In this document: one piece after another, positions 10,193 to 21,200 of the stretch
Position numbering within the stretch: the first letter of the stretch is position 1
How the letters are laid out: each line of letters begins with the position of its first letter
Origin: Dyadobacter subterraneus
Lineage (GTDB): Bacteria; Bacteroidota; Bacteroidia; Cytophagales; Spirosomataceae
Direction of reading: 5' to 3'
Length of the DNA stretch: 64,000 nt
Assembly (NCBI RefSeq): GCF_015221875.1
Contig: NZ_JACYGY010000001.1
Location: 5,930,501 to 5,994,500, forward strand
Position numbers and translations under genes: made by a program
The notes under the pieces: model-generated
What the model was told of the DNA's origin: nothing
Seen by the model: only the letters and a program-made list of their open reading frames with translations
The model's database searches: none

Positions 10193-10210
10193 TTTCCAGT
10201 TTGACATATA

Positions 10211-10258
10211 AAATAATGAAGCCTGATTTCGCCAAAGCAAAATCAGGCTTCATTATTT
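10211..10258. terminator. Terminator after lipA
   Basis: Perfect 19-bp inverted repeat (10211-10229 and 10240-10258) with a 10-nt loop, about 20 nt after the lipA stop. The outer arm ends are A/T-rich and the right arm ends in ATTATTTAT rather than a long T run. It separates lipA from metK. Confidence 0.8.
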
Positions 10259-10427
10259 ATTAACGATTCAAAACTATATTCTTAATATTTGTAGAATCTG
10301 GGCAACTTATCGATTTTTCCATGCTTAATATTTGGTTAATGTCTTAAAAAAATTCAATTTTGTTTCTCAATCGAAGTACGTTATTATCAATATAAATTAA
10401 AGAAGTACATAAAACCTAGTACATACT

Positions 10428-11708
10428 ATGCCATATCTATTTACCTCGGAGTCCGTATCTGAAGGACATCCCGATAAAGTAGCTGACCAGATTTCAGATG
10501 CCCTGATTGATAATTTTTTAGCCTGGGATACGAACAGTAAAGTTGCCTGTGAAACTTTGGTTACAACAGGACAAGTAGTGTTGGCAGGAGAAGTAAAAAC
10601 GAATACTTACCTTGATGTACAAAAAATCACGCGTGAAGTAATCCGCAGAATCGGATATACGAAAAGTGAGTACATGTTTGAAGCTAATTCATGCGGGATT
10701 TTATCAGCGATTCATGATCAGAGTGCTGATATCAACCAGGGAATTGACCGTGCCGTTGCAACAGAATCTTTTGAAGAAAAAGCAAATGCACAAGGAGCAG
10801 GTGATCAGGGAATGATGTTCGGCTACGCAACACGTGAAACTGACAATTATATGCCGCTTGCTTTGGATCTTGCTCATAAGATCCTTCAGGAAATGTCATA
10901 CATCCGCAATAACGAACCTGAATTGATTCCATATCTTCGTCCTGATGCAAAATCTCAGGTGACGATTGAATACAGTGACGAAAACGTTCCATTGCGTATT
11001 GATACTATTGTTGTTTCTACACAACACGATGATTTTGATGAAGAAGCGACAATGCTTGCCAAAATCAAAGAAGATATCATCAAAATTGTAATTCCTCGTG
11101 TTAAAGCAAAATTGACTGAGTCGTTACAAAAATTATTCACTGATCACATCACTTTCCATATCAACCCGACCGGAAAATTTGTAATTGGTGGTCCGCATGG
11201 TGATACTGGTCTTACTGGCCGTAAAATTATTGTGGATACTTACGGTGGAAAAGGTGCTCACGGTGGTGGTGCTTTTTCCGGAAAAGATCCTTCCAAAGTT
11301 GACCGTTCTGCGGCGTACGCAACACGCCATATTGCAAAAAACATGGTAGCTGCCGGACTTTGTGACGAAGTACTTGTTCAGGTTTCTTATGCAATTGGTG
11401 TAGCTCAGCCATGCGGGTTGTATATTAATACTTACGGAACTTCGAAAGTTGCAGGACATGACGGTGAAATCGCTTCAAAAATTGAAAAGATCTTTGATTT
11501 GCGTCCTTATGCAATCGAGCAACGTTTGAAACTTCGTAACCCGATTTATTCAGAAACTGCTGCGTATGGTCATATGGGTCGTAAAAACGAAATCGTTACA
11601 AAGACTTTCAGAAGTGCTAGCGGAGAAGAAAAAGAGGTTGAGGTTGAACTATTTACATGGGAAAAACTTGACTTTGTAGATAAAATTAAAGAAGCTTTTG
11701 CTCTTTAA
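10428..11708 (+). CDS. metK: S-adenosylmethionine synthetase
   Basis: Makes S-adenosylmethionine from methionine and ATP. The 426 aa sequence has the ATP-binding start '[16 protein letters not shown]', '[12 protein letters not shown]' and the long glycine-rich '[18 protein letters not shown]' segment followed by '[16 protein letters not shown]'. It is a little longer than the E. coli enzyme, mainly from insertions in the central domain. It stands alone between terminators. I saw no SAM riboswitch in the 170 bp leader. Confidence 0.97.
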   Translation: MPYLFTSESVSEGHPDKVADQISDALIDNFLAWDTNSKVACETLVTTGQVVLAGEVKTNTYLDVQKITREVIRRIGYTKSEYMFEANSCGILSAIHDQSADINQGIDRAVATESFEEKANAQGAGDQGMMFGYATRETDNYMPLALDLAHKILQEMSYIRNNEPELIPYLRPDAKSQVTIEYSDENVPLRIDTIVVSTQHDDFDEEATMLAKIKEDIIKIVIPRVKAKLTESLQKLFTDHITFHINPTGKFVIGGPHGDTGLTGRKIIVDTYGGKGAHGGGAFSGKDPSKVDRSAAYATRHIAKNMVAAGLCDEVLVQVSYAIGVAQPCGLYINTYGTSKVAGHDGEIASKIEKIFDLRPYAIEQRLKLRNPIYSETAAYGHMGRKNEIVTKTFRSASGEEKEVEVELFTWEKLDFVDKIKEAFAL

Positions 11709-11730
11709 TCAAAACAACATTTTATACAGA

Positions 11731-11763
11731 AAAAGGCCGGCAATTCTGCTGGCCTTTTTTGGT
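11731..11763 (+). terminator. Terminator after metK
   Basis: Arms 11731-11741 and 11748-11758 pair over 11 positions with one G-T wobble around a 6-nt loop, GC-rich at the core and followed by a T-rich tail. It lies 22 nt after the metK stop. Confidence 0.85.
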
Positions 11764-11845
11764 TTTATAACTTCGCCCCAGTATTAATTTACTATTAATT
11801 AACGCATTTATTTAGAACAATTCTCGTGAATGTAGAATAATTACG

Positions 11846-11853
11846 TATTTTTG
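11846..11853 (+). promoter_or_regulatory. Candidate -7 box upstream of the desaturase gene
   Basis: TATTTTTG matches the Bacteroidota -7 consensus TAnnTTTG exactly. It lies about 80 nt before the desaturase start. No clear TTTG is seen at the expected distance upstream, so the call is weak. Confidence 0.3.
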
Positions 11854-11934
11854 ACTAATAATCAGACCTTCCATTCGTTGTTGTAGAGCCGGATAAAAAT
11901 TATTCTTCTTTATGGCTTGACCAACAAATCCTTT

Positions 11935-13038
11935 ATGCAGCATCAGAAAATCAAATTTGTTAACAAAGAAAAATCCACTTTCTTCCCTACATTAAGACAA
12001 AGAGTTGATCTTTATTTTTCTGAAAACGAGCTGTCAAAAACAGGAGGTAATAAAATTATTTACAAGGCTCTTTTTATGTTGAGCCTGTATGTTATCCCAT
12101 ATATTTTAATCCTTTCCGGTTTTTTCACCGATCTGACGATGTTGGGTTTATCCATCATTATGGGCGTGGGAATTGCTGGCGTAGGTATGTCCGTAATGCA
12201 TGATGCGATTCACGGGTCTTTAGCAAATTCCAATTTATTAAATAAGATCTTTGGCGGCTCTATTTACCTTCTGGGTGGAAATGCATACAACTGGGAAGTT
12301 CAGCATAACAGGCTTCATCATACCTATACCAATATTCACGAGGTTGACGAAGATATCACCGGTAAATTTTTATTACGTTTATCCTATCAAGAAAAACAAA
12401 AATACATACACCGCTTCCAGCATATCTATGCCTTTTTTCTTTACAGTTTAATGACAATTTCGTTTCTGTGGAAAGATTTCAAAGAGATTTCTCTTTTTAA
12501 TGAAATGTCAAAATCCGGAATGACAAAACCGTATCCAAGAAAAGAATTAATACGTTTGATTGTAAGCAAACTGGCTTATGTGCTTTTCATTTGTGTGCTT
12601 CCGCTTGCTTTTACTTCTATTACTTTTGGCGAATGGGCAATTGGTTTTATGGCCATGCATTGTACAGCAGGACTTATTTTGAGTACCGTATTCCAAATGG
12701 CTCACGTTGTTGAAGGAACTGACCAGCCGATCCCTGATAATGCAGGAAGTATTGAAAATGCCTGGGCGGTTCATCAATTACAGACTACTTCGAATTTTGC
12801 CGGCAAAAACAGATTTCTTTCCTGGTACATCGGCGGGCTGGATTATCAGATTGAACATCATTTATTCCCTTCCATTTCACACATTCATTACCATGCGCTT
12901 TCTCCAATTGTGAGACAAACTGCACGAGAATTTGGTTTGGATTACAATGCCAAATCTGATTTTCTTAACGCACTTGGATCGCACATCAGGATGTTGAGGC
13001 ATATGGGGACCAGGACTTCCGGATTGGAATTGGTTTAG
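11935..13038 (+). CDS. Membrane fatty acid desaturase
   Basis: Integral membrane di-iron acyl desaturase. All three histidine boxes are present: 'HDAIH' (89-93), 'HNRLHH' (124-129) and 'QIEHH' (305-309). The glutamine in place of the first histidine of box 3 is typical of front-end (delta-5/6-like) and some acyl-lipid desaturases. Two hydrophobic hairpins flank the boxes. No fused cytochrome b5 domain is seen. The ATG at 11935 is preferred, and a TTG six codons upstream is the alternative. Likely role is adjusting membrane lipid unsaturation. The exact double-bond position cannot be inferred. Confidence 0.9.
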   Translation: MQHQKIKFVNKEKSTFFPTLRQRVDLYFSENELSKTGGNKIIYKALFMLSLYVIPYILILSGFFTDLTMLGLSIIMGVGIAGVGMSVMHDAIHGSLANSNLLNKIFGGSIYLLGGNAYNWEVQHNRLHHTYTNIHEVDEDITGKFLLRLSYQEKQKYIHRFQHIYAFFLYSLMTISFLWKDFKEISLFNEMSKSGMTKPYPRKELIRLIVSKLAYVLFICVLPLAFTSITFGEWAIGFMAMHCTAGLILSTVFQMAHVVEGTDQPIPDNAGSIENAWAVHQLQTTSNFAGKNRFLSWYIGGLDYQIEHHLFPSISHIHYHALSPIVRQTAREFGLDYNAKSDFLNALGSHIRMLRHMGTRTSGLELV

Positions 13039-13458
13039 TTACTTATTCATTGAGCCTTTGAGAATTTCTAAAAATTCTGCTGCTTTTAAAACTTTAATTT
13101 CAGGAAATTCGATTGTAGACAAAATATCATAATGGCGATCATTTGTAACCAGGAAATCCGCATTGCAGCTTACTGCACAGTCGGCAAACTTATTATCGTC
13201 CTTGTCTGCCTCAATGAGTTGCCAATGATAATATGGTTCAATTTTATGGACATTTGAAAGATTAAGCAATTCTATAAGTTGAAGATCCGTCCGGTTCAAA
13301 CCAAGTCTTAAGCCAATCTGTTCCTCATATTCAGAGAGAATTTCATTAGTAACAAACAAATTGTAAATCTTTTGAAGAAGGGCTGAGTAAATCAAATGAT
13401 AGTTTGATCTACTAGATATCTACACTAACAGAACGTTAGTATCTAACACTATATTCAT
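13039..13458 (-). pseudogene. PIN-domain toxin interrupted by an in-frame amber codon
   Basis: Reading from the ATG at 13456-13458 gives 'MNIVLDTNVLLV', a textbook PIN start with the first catalytic Asp at residue 6. Codon 13 is then TAG (13420-13422). The frame continues without shift for 126 more codons as good PIN sequence: 'IYSALLQKIYNLF', 'NEILSEYEE', 'DKDDNKFADCAV' and 'VTNDRHYD', so all the acidic residues of the nuclease site survive. A serine codon is expected at position 13, so one base change explains the stop. An internal restart would lack the first Asp and should be inactive. The upstream partner gene ends 5 bp before this start. Alternatives are a sequencing error or stop readthrough. 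Confidence 0.85.
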
Positions 13459-13463
13459 AAATT

Positions 13464-13679
13464 TTATTGGTTTGGATCATTAAGAATGTCTTCCATTTCT
13501 TGTTGAGTCCAACCATTGGTATCCCATGCATCATCAGCTAGTTTAGTCAGCCTTTGCGCAAAATACCTACCGATTAATTCCTTAATATTAATTAAATCCT
13601 CGTCGCTTATTTCCCTCGCGTAAAGCTGCAATAGCTCTTGTTGAAGGTTAGTTAAAGGAGTTTTAAGAGCTGATGACAT
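13464..13679 (-). CDS. Putative antitoxin partner of the PIN toxin
   Basis: Small 71 aa acidic, helical protein placed 5 bp upstream of the damaged PIN gene on the same strand, the normal antitoxin-first arrangement. Its sequence ('LQQELLQLYAREISDEDL' and a C-terminal 'WTQQEMEDILND') resembles the small proteins that precede this PIN subfamily in other bacteria. No recognisable DNA-binding motif such as AbrB or ribbon-helix-helix is obvious, so autoregulation cannot be claimed. It appears intact although its toxin is not. Confidence 0.7.
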   Translation of the reverse strand: MSSALKTPLTNLQQELLQLYAREISDEDLINIKELIGRYFAQRLTKLADDAWDTNGWTQQEMEDILNDPNQ

Positions 13680-13767
13680 ATCTGCTTTCCTTAAATGTTC
13701 ATTCCAAAGTTAACAAATATCGGAAGTGAATTCAAGCATAATCAAAATTTGAATACGTCGGATTCTC

Positions 13768-16700
13768 CTATACATGCGCCTGCTCATCAATTTCACTTTC
13801 CCTTGCAATCTTTTCGATCATCTTCATTTTATCAAAATTCTTTTCTCTTGAAAGGAAAGTATACATTGCCGGAATAACGTAAAGCGTTAAAACCAACGAG
13901 AAAAGCAATCCACCCATAATCACAATTCCCATAGACATACGACTACGACCTGCGGAACCAAGCGCCATAGCAATGGGTAACGCACCGAGAATAGTTGCCA
14001 AACTTGTCATTAAAATGGGCCTGAAACGAAGTGTGGCTGCTTCCAAAGCTGCTTCTTTGATACCAAGACCAGTTTCTCGTAATTGATTGGCAAACTCCAC
14101 AATCAGAATACCATTTTTTGTCACCAAACCGATCAACATAATCATACCGATCTGGCTGAAAATGTTAAGCGTTTGATTGAAATACCATAGTGAAAATACT
14201 GCCCCACCGATCGCCAGCGGTACTGTAATCATAATAATAAACGGATCGACAAAGCTTTCAAATTGTGCTGCCAAAATAAAGTAAATCAGCACCAGAGCGA
14301 GAAAAAACGAGAACATCGTGTTCGAAGAGCTTTCCGCATAATCCCGCGAAGAACCGCTCAGGGAAGTCTGAATCGCTTCATCTTTTAGTTTATCACGAAT
14401 TCTGTCCATTGCAGCAATTCCATCTCCAATGGTTTTACCCGGAGCCAAAGAAGCCTGGACAGTTGCACTCATATAACGGTTAAAGTGAAAAAGTTGTGGT
14501 GGGCTGCTTTCCTCAACCGTTTTAACAATATTATCAAGCTGAATCAAACTTCCGTTACTGCTTCTCACAAACATACTTTTCAGATCCAGCGGTTCGTCAC
14601 GGTTAGCTCTGTCATACTGACCAATAACCTGATATTGACGACCATTCATCGTAAAATAACCAAAACGCTGGCCAGCAAAAGCGAATTGCATGGTCTGCGC
14701 CACATCCTGAACAGATATTCCAAGAGACTTCGCTTTTTCTCTATCGATAACAATTTGTAATTCCGGCTTACTAAATTTGAGGTTTACGTCCGTAATGGCA
14801 AAAGTCGGATCATTGGAAGCTTCCTCCATGAATTTTGGAAGATATTCACGCAGTTTCTCAAAATCCGGTGCCTGAATCACATACTGAACCGGGAGTCCGC
14901 CTTTTGAATCCACTGCAATGGTTTGCTGCTGAACCACAAAGGATTTCGCATCGGGAAAGCGCTTCAACTGTTTGGTTATATAATCGGCGATTTCCTGCTG
15001 CGTTTCCTTACGTTCCATTCTGTCTGTAAGTGCAATCCTTCCACTACCTGTATTGGCAGCGCCCAGCCCCGAATTTCCTGGTGAAGTGATCAGCATCAAA
15101 CCTTTTCTGCCAGGCATTGAATCCATTAACATCTGGCCAATTGTTTGCACGTAATTATCGGTAAATTCATAAGAAGAACCTTCCGGGGCGGTAACCTGCA
15201 AACGAAACCAGTTCCGGTCGTCCAATGGTGCTAATTCCGATTTCAGGTCTTTTCCAAAAAACCAGATCATACCCAAAGTCAAGCCAATCAGTGGAATGGC
15301 AACCCATCTCACTTTCAAAAATGAATTTAAGGCTTGTCCATAATTATTGGTCAGGCTCTCAAAGAAAGGCTCCGTTTTCTCATAAAACCAGCTCTTTTTA
15401 TGTGTTTTGCGAACTAGGTAAGCATTAAGCATCGGTGTCAATGTCAGCGACACAAAAGCTGAAATAAGTACCGCAGCAGAAATTACAATCCCGAATTCCC
15501 GGAAAAGCTTTCCAACAAATCCTTGCATGAAAATGACCGGAAGGAATACCGCAGCCAGCGTAATCGATGTAGAAAGAACCGCAAAAATAATTTCGTTAGA
15601 ACCTTTGATCGCCGCTTCAATAGGGCTCATCCCCTCTTCAATCTTCTTAAAAATATTCTCCGTGACGACAATCCCGTCATCCACCACCAAACCTGTTGCT
15701 AAAACAATTGCCAGAAGTGTCAGTACATTGATCGAAAATCCCATAATATACATTACGAAAAACGTACCGATCAGGGATACAGGAATATCAATCAACGGCC
15801 GGAATGCTATAAGCCAGTCGCGGAAAAACAGATATATAATGATTACAACAAGTACAATCGCGATCAGCAAAGTTTCTCCAACCTCTTCAATTGATCTTTC
15901 TACAAATATGGTATTATCAATCAGTGTGCCCAGTTCGTAATCCTTAGGCAGTTCCTTTTTAATTTCTTTAAGGCGCTTATTTACCTCTTCGGAAATGTTG
16001 ATATAGTTAGCTCCCGGCATTGGAGAAATTGCCAGACCGATCATTGGGACATTATCAAGTCGCAAAATGGTTTCTTCATTTTCCGGACCAAGTTGTGCAT
16101 AACCAATATCTTTCAGGTGGATCGTTTGTGTAGTTGTATTTTTAACGATCATCTCGTTAAAATCGTCCTCCGTTTTAAAACGGCCAACTGTTTTTACAGT
16201 TAATTCCGTATTATCACCGGCCAGTTTACCACTTGGCAATTCTATGTTTTCTTTATCCAAAGCAGATTTCACATCCTGCGTTGTAACACCTAAAGATGCC
16301 ATTTTCACAGGATCCATCCAGATGCGCATGGCATATTTTTTCTGACCAAATATGCGGATTTCGCTAACTCCTTCAATTGTTTGCAGCCTTTGGGCAATTA
16401 CGTTTTCAGCATAATCACTTACTTCCAGATGCGAGCGGGTATTGCTTTTGAAAGTTAGTACGATAATCGGTTCAGAGTTTGCATCTGCTTTGGCAACAAC
16501 CGGCGGACCATCAATATCCAGAGGCAAAGTTCTTGATGCGGATCCTACTTTATCCCGAACGTCATTCGCGGCACGTTCCATATCCACACCAATGTCAAAC
16601 TCGACGGTGATCTGGCTTGTTCCCTGGCTGCTTGTTGAATTAATTGACTTTATTCCTTCAATACTGTTCAGCTGTTTTTCCAGCGGTTCGGTAATCTGGG

Positions 16701-16881
16701 ACTCTATGATATCCGCATTAGCCCCGGTATAACTTGTCCGGATCGAAACCACCGGTGGATCAATAGAAGGGAATTCCCTCATTCCCAGAAATTTATACCC
16801 AAGAAAACCGAATAAAATGATGAGAAGGTTCATCACAATGGCTAAAACCGGCCGCTTGATGGAGAGCGTTGAAATACTCAT
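13768..16881 (-). CDS. RND efflux transporter, HAE1 (AcrB/MexF) type
   Basis: Inner membrane proton-driven drug exporter of 1037 aa, the usual length. It has an N-terminal transmembrane helix, two large periplasmic loops and two groups of membrane helices. The proton-relay residues are present: Asp401 and Asp402 in 'LVVDDGIVV', and Lys922 in 'LVTKNGIL'. The start 'MSISTLSIKRPVLAIVMN' is typical. Its adaptor gene lies 55 bp upstream on the same strand, so the two form an operon. No outer membrane channel (TolC-type) gene is adjacent, so one encoded elsewhere must serve. The substrate is unknown. Confidence 0.95.
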   Translation of the reverse strand: MSISTLSIKRPVLAIVMNLLIILFGFLGYKFLGMREFPSIDPPVVSIRTSYTGANADIIESQITEPLEKQLNSIEGIKSINSTSSQGTSQITVEFDIGVDMERAANDVRDKVGSASRTLPLDIDGPPVVAKADANSEPIIVLTFKSNTRSHLEVSDYAENVIAQRLQTIEGVSEIRIFGQKKYAMRIWMDPVKMASLGVTTQDVKSALDKENIELPSGKLAGDNTELTVKTVGRFKTEDDFNEMIVKNTTTQTIHLKDIGYAQLGPENEETILRLDNVPMIGLAISPMPGANYINISEEVNKRLKEIKKELPKDYELGTLIDNTIFVERSIEEVGETLLIAIVLVVIIIYLFFRDWLIAFRPLIDIPVSLIGTFFVMYIMGFSINVLTLLAIVLATGLVVDDGIVVTENIFKKIEEGMSPIEAAIKGSNEIIFAVLSTSITLAAVFLPVIFMQGFVGKLFREFGIVISAAVLISAFVSLTLTPMLNAYLVRKTHKKSWFYEKTEPFFESLTNNYGQALNSFLKVRWVAIPLIGLTLGMIWFFGKDLKSELAPLDDRNWFRLQVTAPEGSSYEFTDNYVQTIGQMLMDSMPGRKGLMLITSPGNSGLGAANTGSGRIALTDRMERKETQQEIADYITKQLKRFPDAKSFVVQQQTIAVDSKGGLPVQYVIQAPDFEKLREYLPKFMEEASNDPTFAITDVNLKFSKPELQIVIDREKAKSLGISVQDVAQTMQFAFAGQRFGYFTMNGRQYQVIGQYDRANRDEPLDLKSMFVRSSNGSLIQLDNIVKTVEESSPPQLFHFNRYMSATVQASLAPGKTIGDGIAAMDRIRDKLKDEAIQTSLSGSSRDYAESSSNTMFSFFLALVLIYFILAAQFESFVDPFIIMITVPLAIGGAVFSLWYFNQTLNIFSQIGMIMLIGLVTKNGILIVEFANQLRETGLGIKEAALEAATLRFRPILMTSLATILGALPIAMALGSAGRSRMSMGIVIMGGLLFSLVLTLYVIPAMYTFLSREKNFDKMKMIEKIARESEIDEQAHV

Positions 16882-16936
16882 AGAAAATAAAATATTAGGA
16901 GCAGCTTACACCGCAGTAAGTCTTCAAATGCTGAAA

Positions 16937-18007
16937 TCAATTTACCCTAACAGCAGAATTTGGCTTGATAGCCATAATCCCCGAAGTAATCAGAGAATCT
17001 CCCTGCTGCAATCCATCCAGTACCTGGATTTTCTTTTCCGTACGCAATCCCGTCGTTACCATCGCTTCCGTAGCCTTTCCGTTTTTTACGATAAAAACCT
17101 TTTTCCCTTTCAAAACCGGCACAATCGCTTCCGTAGGAATCATCACCGCCTTATGATTAGCCGCCAGCGCTGCCTTTACTTTTACAAACATACCCGGCAC
17201 GAATTTCCCGGACGGATTATCAGCAATTGCGCGGATACGAAGTGTTCTAAGGCTTTCGTCCACTTTCGGTTCCAGGGCAACAACTTTTGCTGAATAATTG
17301 AAAACATCACCATCCAGATTAAAAGTAATTGCGCTGCCGACGTGAATATTGGAGGTATATTTTTCAGGCACCGTAAAATCAATCTTGATCGGATTGCTTT
17401 GTATAATGGTAACGATGGACGTACCCGGAGCCATATATGCTCCTTCACTAATGTTTTTCAATCCAATTCTACCATTGAAAGGCGCACGGATTTCTGTTTT
17501 TTCGAGCTGTGATTCAATGACTTCCTTATCGGCATCCAATACTCTGATGTTATTGGAAGTAACGTCGTATTCTTCAAGATTGATGGCTTCAACTTTCAAG
17601 AGCTTTTGCTGGCGAAGTTCTATTTTACGGGCAAGATCCTGATTGAACTCAACTTTCTGTAATTGCGCTTTAAGCTCGCGGTCATTTATTTTAGCGATCA
17701 ATTGCCCTTTTGTAACATAAGAACCTTCTTTGATATTGAGCTTGACAAGCCGGCCTGAAATTTCTGCCATCAGATTTACTTCTTCATTGGGCAATACAGT
17801 TCCTGATGCGAAAATTTGATTGTCAATTGTTTCCATACCTACCACGTAGACATTCACTGGAATCGCCGCTGCTCCTGCTGATTTCCCCTCTCCTTTTCCT
17901 CCGCTACCCGAACCACCGGATTTCTCACTTTCGGACTTTGGAAAAACATAAATTTTCCCAAGAATAAGGACGATAATAATAGCACCAATTAAAATTACTG
18001 TACGCAT
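16937..18007 (-). CDS. RND pump periplasmic adaptor (membrane fusion protein)
   Basis: Links the RND pump to an outer membrane channel. The 356 aa protein has an N-terminal membrane anchor (residues 4-24), then a Gly/Ser/Lys-rich linker of about 25 residues, a lipoyl/barrel-sandwich domain, a short helical hairpin and beta-barrel and membrane-proximal domains. 'EISGRLVKLNIKEGSYVTKG' and 'IRAPFNGRIGLKNISEGAY' are the paired halves of the lipoyl domain. It is first in the operon with the pump gene. The glycine-rich linker is longer than in many adaptors. Confidence 0.93.
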   Translation of the reverse strand: MRTVILIGAIIIVLILGKIYVFPKSESEKSGGSGSGGKGEGKSAGAAAIPVNVYVVGMETIDNQIFASGTVLPNEEVNLMAEISGRLVKLNIKEGSYVTKGQLIAKINDRELKAQLQKVEFNQDLARKIELRQQKLLKVEAINLEEYDVTSNNIRVLDADKEVIESQLEKTEIRAPFNGRIGLKNISEGAYMAPGTSIVTIIQSNPIKIDFTVPEKYTSNIHVGSAITFNLDGDVFNYSAKVVALEPKVDESLRTLRIRAIADNPSGKFVPGMFVKVKAALAANHKAVMIPTEAIVPVLKGKKVFIVKNGKATEAMVTTGLRTEKKIQVLDGLQQGDSLITSGIMAIKPNSAVRVN

Positions 18008-18202
18008 AGAGGATAAAACTAAATTCTGTGCAATTTGAATATATATAAATTATATTTCTATAAAATAGCCATTTAAAGATACTTCATATTGTACAAAGGG
18101 ACAATGGCTTACTTTTTTACTTTTTGACCCAGTCATTTTATGTGACCGACATTTATTAAAAATGATTTCGTTTAAATAAATACTGTTCAAACTGATTTTA
18201 GT

Positions 18203-18242
18203 TTTCCTTACATTTCATAGCGTGTCCCGAATTGTAAGGAAA
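18203..18242. promoter_or_regulatory. 10-bp inverted repeat upstream of the macroglobulin gene
   Basis: Arms 18203-18212 and 18233-18242 are perfect complements separated by 20 nt, ending 38 nt before the next start codon. The spacing of about three helical turns centre to centre would suit a dimeric regulator. A loose RNA hairpin is the alternative. The rest of the 273-bp gap shows nothing else I can support. Confidence 0.35.
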
Positions 18243-18280
18243 TCGTAGAAAAAGAAATTATCAAATTCATCACACAAATT

Positions 18281-21200
18281 ATGAAATTATCAACCTCTCC
18301 TGTCCTATTCAGTTTTATCGTTATTTTATGTTTTTTCAGCAAAACTATCAGAAGTCAAAATCTGGTTAAAACGTACGAAGTTCAGTGGAAAAATGTGGCT
18401 AATTACACTGATAAAGGTTTGTCTCAATCTGCTTTGGCAGAAGTGAAAAAGATATATCAACTTGCTAAAAAGGAAAATCAGGAAGCACAGATTATAAAGG
18501 CTGTCGTTTACATGATTGATCTGCAAAGTGAAAACAGGGAGAATGCGGAGATTATTTCAATTCAGGAGCTTGAAAAAGAAATCAATTCAAATAAGGAACC
18601 GGCAAAATCAATACTAACGAGTTTACTGGCAAAAAAATATTATCAATACTATCAGCAAATCCGCTGGCAGCTTTACAACCGAACGGCTACACAGGAATTC
18701 AAAAAAGAAGATATTGCTACCTGGACAACCGAGGATTTTCACCAAAAAATCTCATCGTTATATCTGCGTTCGATCAGTCAGGAGAAATTATTAAAACAAA
18801 CTGCGCTTGAAGGGTACAATGCCATTATCACAAAAGGAAACGTACGTAAATTACGCCCGACTTTATATGATTTATTAGCGCAGGAGGCTCTGGCGTATTT
18901 TTCAACCGATGAAAGAAATATTAAAAAGCCCACTTATTCCTTCGAGATAAACAGCGCTTCGGCATATGATCCAGCAGCTGATTTTATTCACCGGAAATTC
19001 GAAACCAAGGATACCACCTCACTGGAATTTTACACACTAAAATTGTATCAAAAATTAATTGCTTTCCATATTAATGATAAAACTGCTGATGCTTTAATTG
19101 ATATAGATTTGCAGCGTTTGCAATATGTGAAGCAAAAATCCGTACATCCGGATAGTGATGAATTGTATTTCATGTCAGTTCGTCATTTGGCGGATCAATA
19201 TCAAAATACGCCTGCCGCTGCACAGGCCTGGTATTTGACTGCTTTGTGGCACTATGAAAATGGAGTTGGATACCAAGCAAATCAGGATACAACCAATCGT
19301 CTTGAGAAAGTAAAAGCAATAGAAATTTGTAATAAGATTATTAAACAAAATTCAAAAACAGAAGGTGGCGTTAATGCACTTAATTTAATGCAAACCATTC
19401 AGCGTAAAAGTCTTCAATACACCACGGAAAACGTAAATATTCCAGAGAAACCTTTCCGAATGCTAGTTGAATACCAAAACATTAACAGACTTTATCTTCG
19501 TATTATCAGATCTACCGAGGAAATGAAGATTAAAATAAGTTTTGGACTTAGCCCGGAAAATCTTCATCTGTTTACAACCGCTACCTCCATCCGTAGCTGG
19601 GAGCAAAACCTTCCTGATACGAAAGATTATCAGGAACATAGTCTTGAAATCAAAGTAGATGCACTGCCTGTTGGAGAATATTTTATCCTCGTAGCTGATA
19701 ATCCCATATTCCAAAACCCTAAAACGTTGATAGGGCTGCGCCAACTATATATATCTAACATTACTTATGCTCAAAACGGGGACGACCTTTTCCTTTTAAA
19801 TCGGGATACCGGTCAACCACTTTCACAGGCAAAGGTCAGAATCTGGCAAACGCGAAACGACCGCAATGGTTTAGGTTATCTGAAATTGAAAAGCGATTTA
19901 TTTGTAGCAGATTACAACGGATATTTAAAAAGAAAGAAGCTTAACGACACTCAAAATCCCATTACGGAGCTGTTGGAGATTACACATGAAAACGATAAAC
20001 TTTTCATGCAAAAGGAGGCGCATACCTACTACAGGTATTCAGAAGAGGAAACTCCGATGACAAGAAAAACATATCTTTTCACCGACCGGAGTATTTACCG
20101 CCCCGGACAGATGGTTTATTACAAGGGAATCGTCACCAATAGCAATGCTTCTACTTCCCAACCGGATATTGATACTGACATTCCGGTTATATTGAAAAAT
20201 ACCAATTGGGAGGAAGTTGAAAAAACCATTGTTCGTGTCAATGACTTTGGAGGTTTTTCAGGCAAATTCCAGTTACCAACAAATACTCTGAACGGTGCAT
20301 TCAGTCTTTATGTTGACGAAAATAGCAGTGTTACTATTTACGTGGAAGATTATAAAAGGCCCAAATTTGCAATAGCCTTCGATTCACTAAAAACTACATA
20401 CAAACTTAACGATTCTATCAGGATTAACGGAGCAGCAATTGCCTATGCCGGAAATACTATTGATGCGGCAAAAGTTTCTTACCGTGTCGTCAGGAATACA
20501 AGTCATCTTTATAATTCATATGATAAACATATGACTCTACCAAGTTTTCCTGTTGACATTACACATGGAGAGATCACAACAGCACAATCAGGAAAATTCT
20601 CAATTGCCTTTCAGGCTACTCCGGATTTGAAAATCAGTAAAAATATTGAACCCATTTTTCATTTTACCATTCATGCGAACGTTACCGATAGTAATGGCGA
20701 AACCAGAAGTGAAGAAATTACTGTGTCAGTAGGTTACAAATCCATTATTCTAAAAACTGACATTTCCGATAAAATCCAGACAGACACTCTTAAAAATTTC
20801 GCTATACGGACTGAAAATATGAATGGTGTATTTACAGAGTCTGACGTAAAAATAAAAATGATTCGTCTTATGCCTGAAAACAGACTTATCAGAGAGCGGT
20901 TATGGAAAAGACCAGATCTTTTTGTGATGTCCAAAGCAGAATTCATTTCACTTTTCCCTAATGACGAATATGATAATGAATCAGATTTTGAAAATTGGCC
21001 CGAACAGCAAGTTGTTTTTGAGAAAACAAAAAGATTAAGCCCGGATAAAGGATTTAATGTTTCCGAAACAAAATTTGATGCTGGTTTTTACAAATTAGAA
21101 ATTACTGCAATTCATTTGGGGGAAGAAATTAAAGACATAAAGTTCGTTGAAATTATTGATCCGAAAAGTGGTAAAACGAACCGACCTGAATACTTGACTA

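Noticed and set aside
10261..10427. Possible SAM riboswitch in the metK leader
   Set aside because: The region is AT-rich and I could not form the required multi-helix fold or see the conserved core.
13768..18007. RND operon considered incomplete because no TolC-type gene is adjacent
   Set aside because: Many RND pumps use a channel encoded elsewhere, so absence here is not evidence of a defect.
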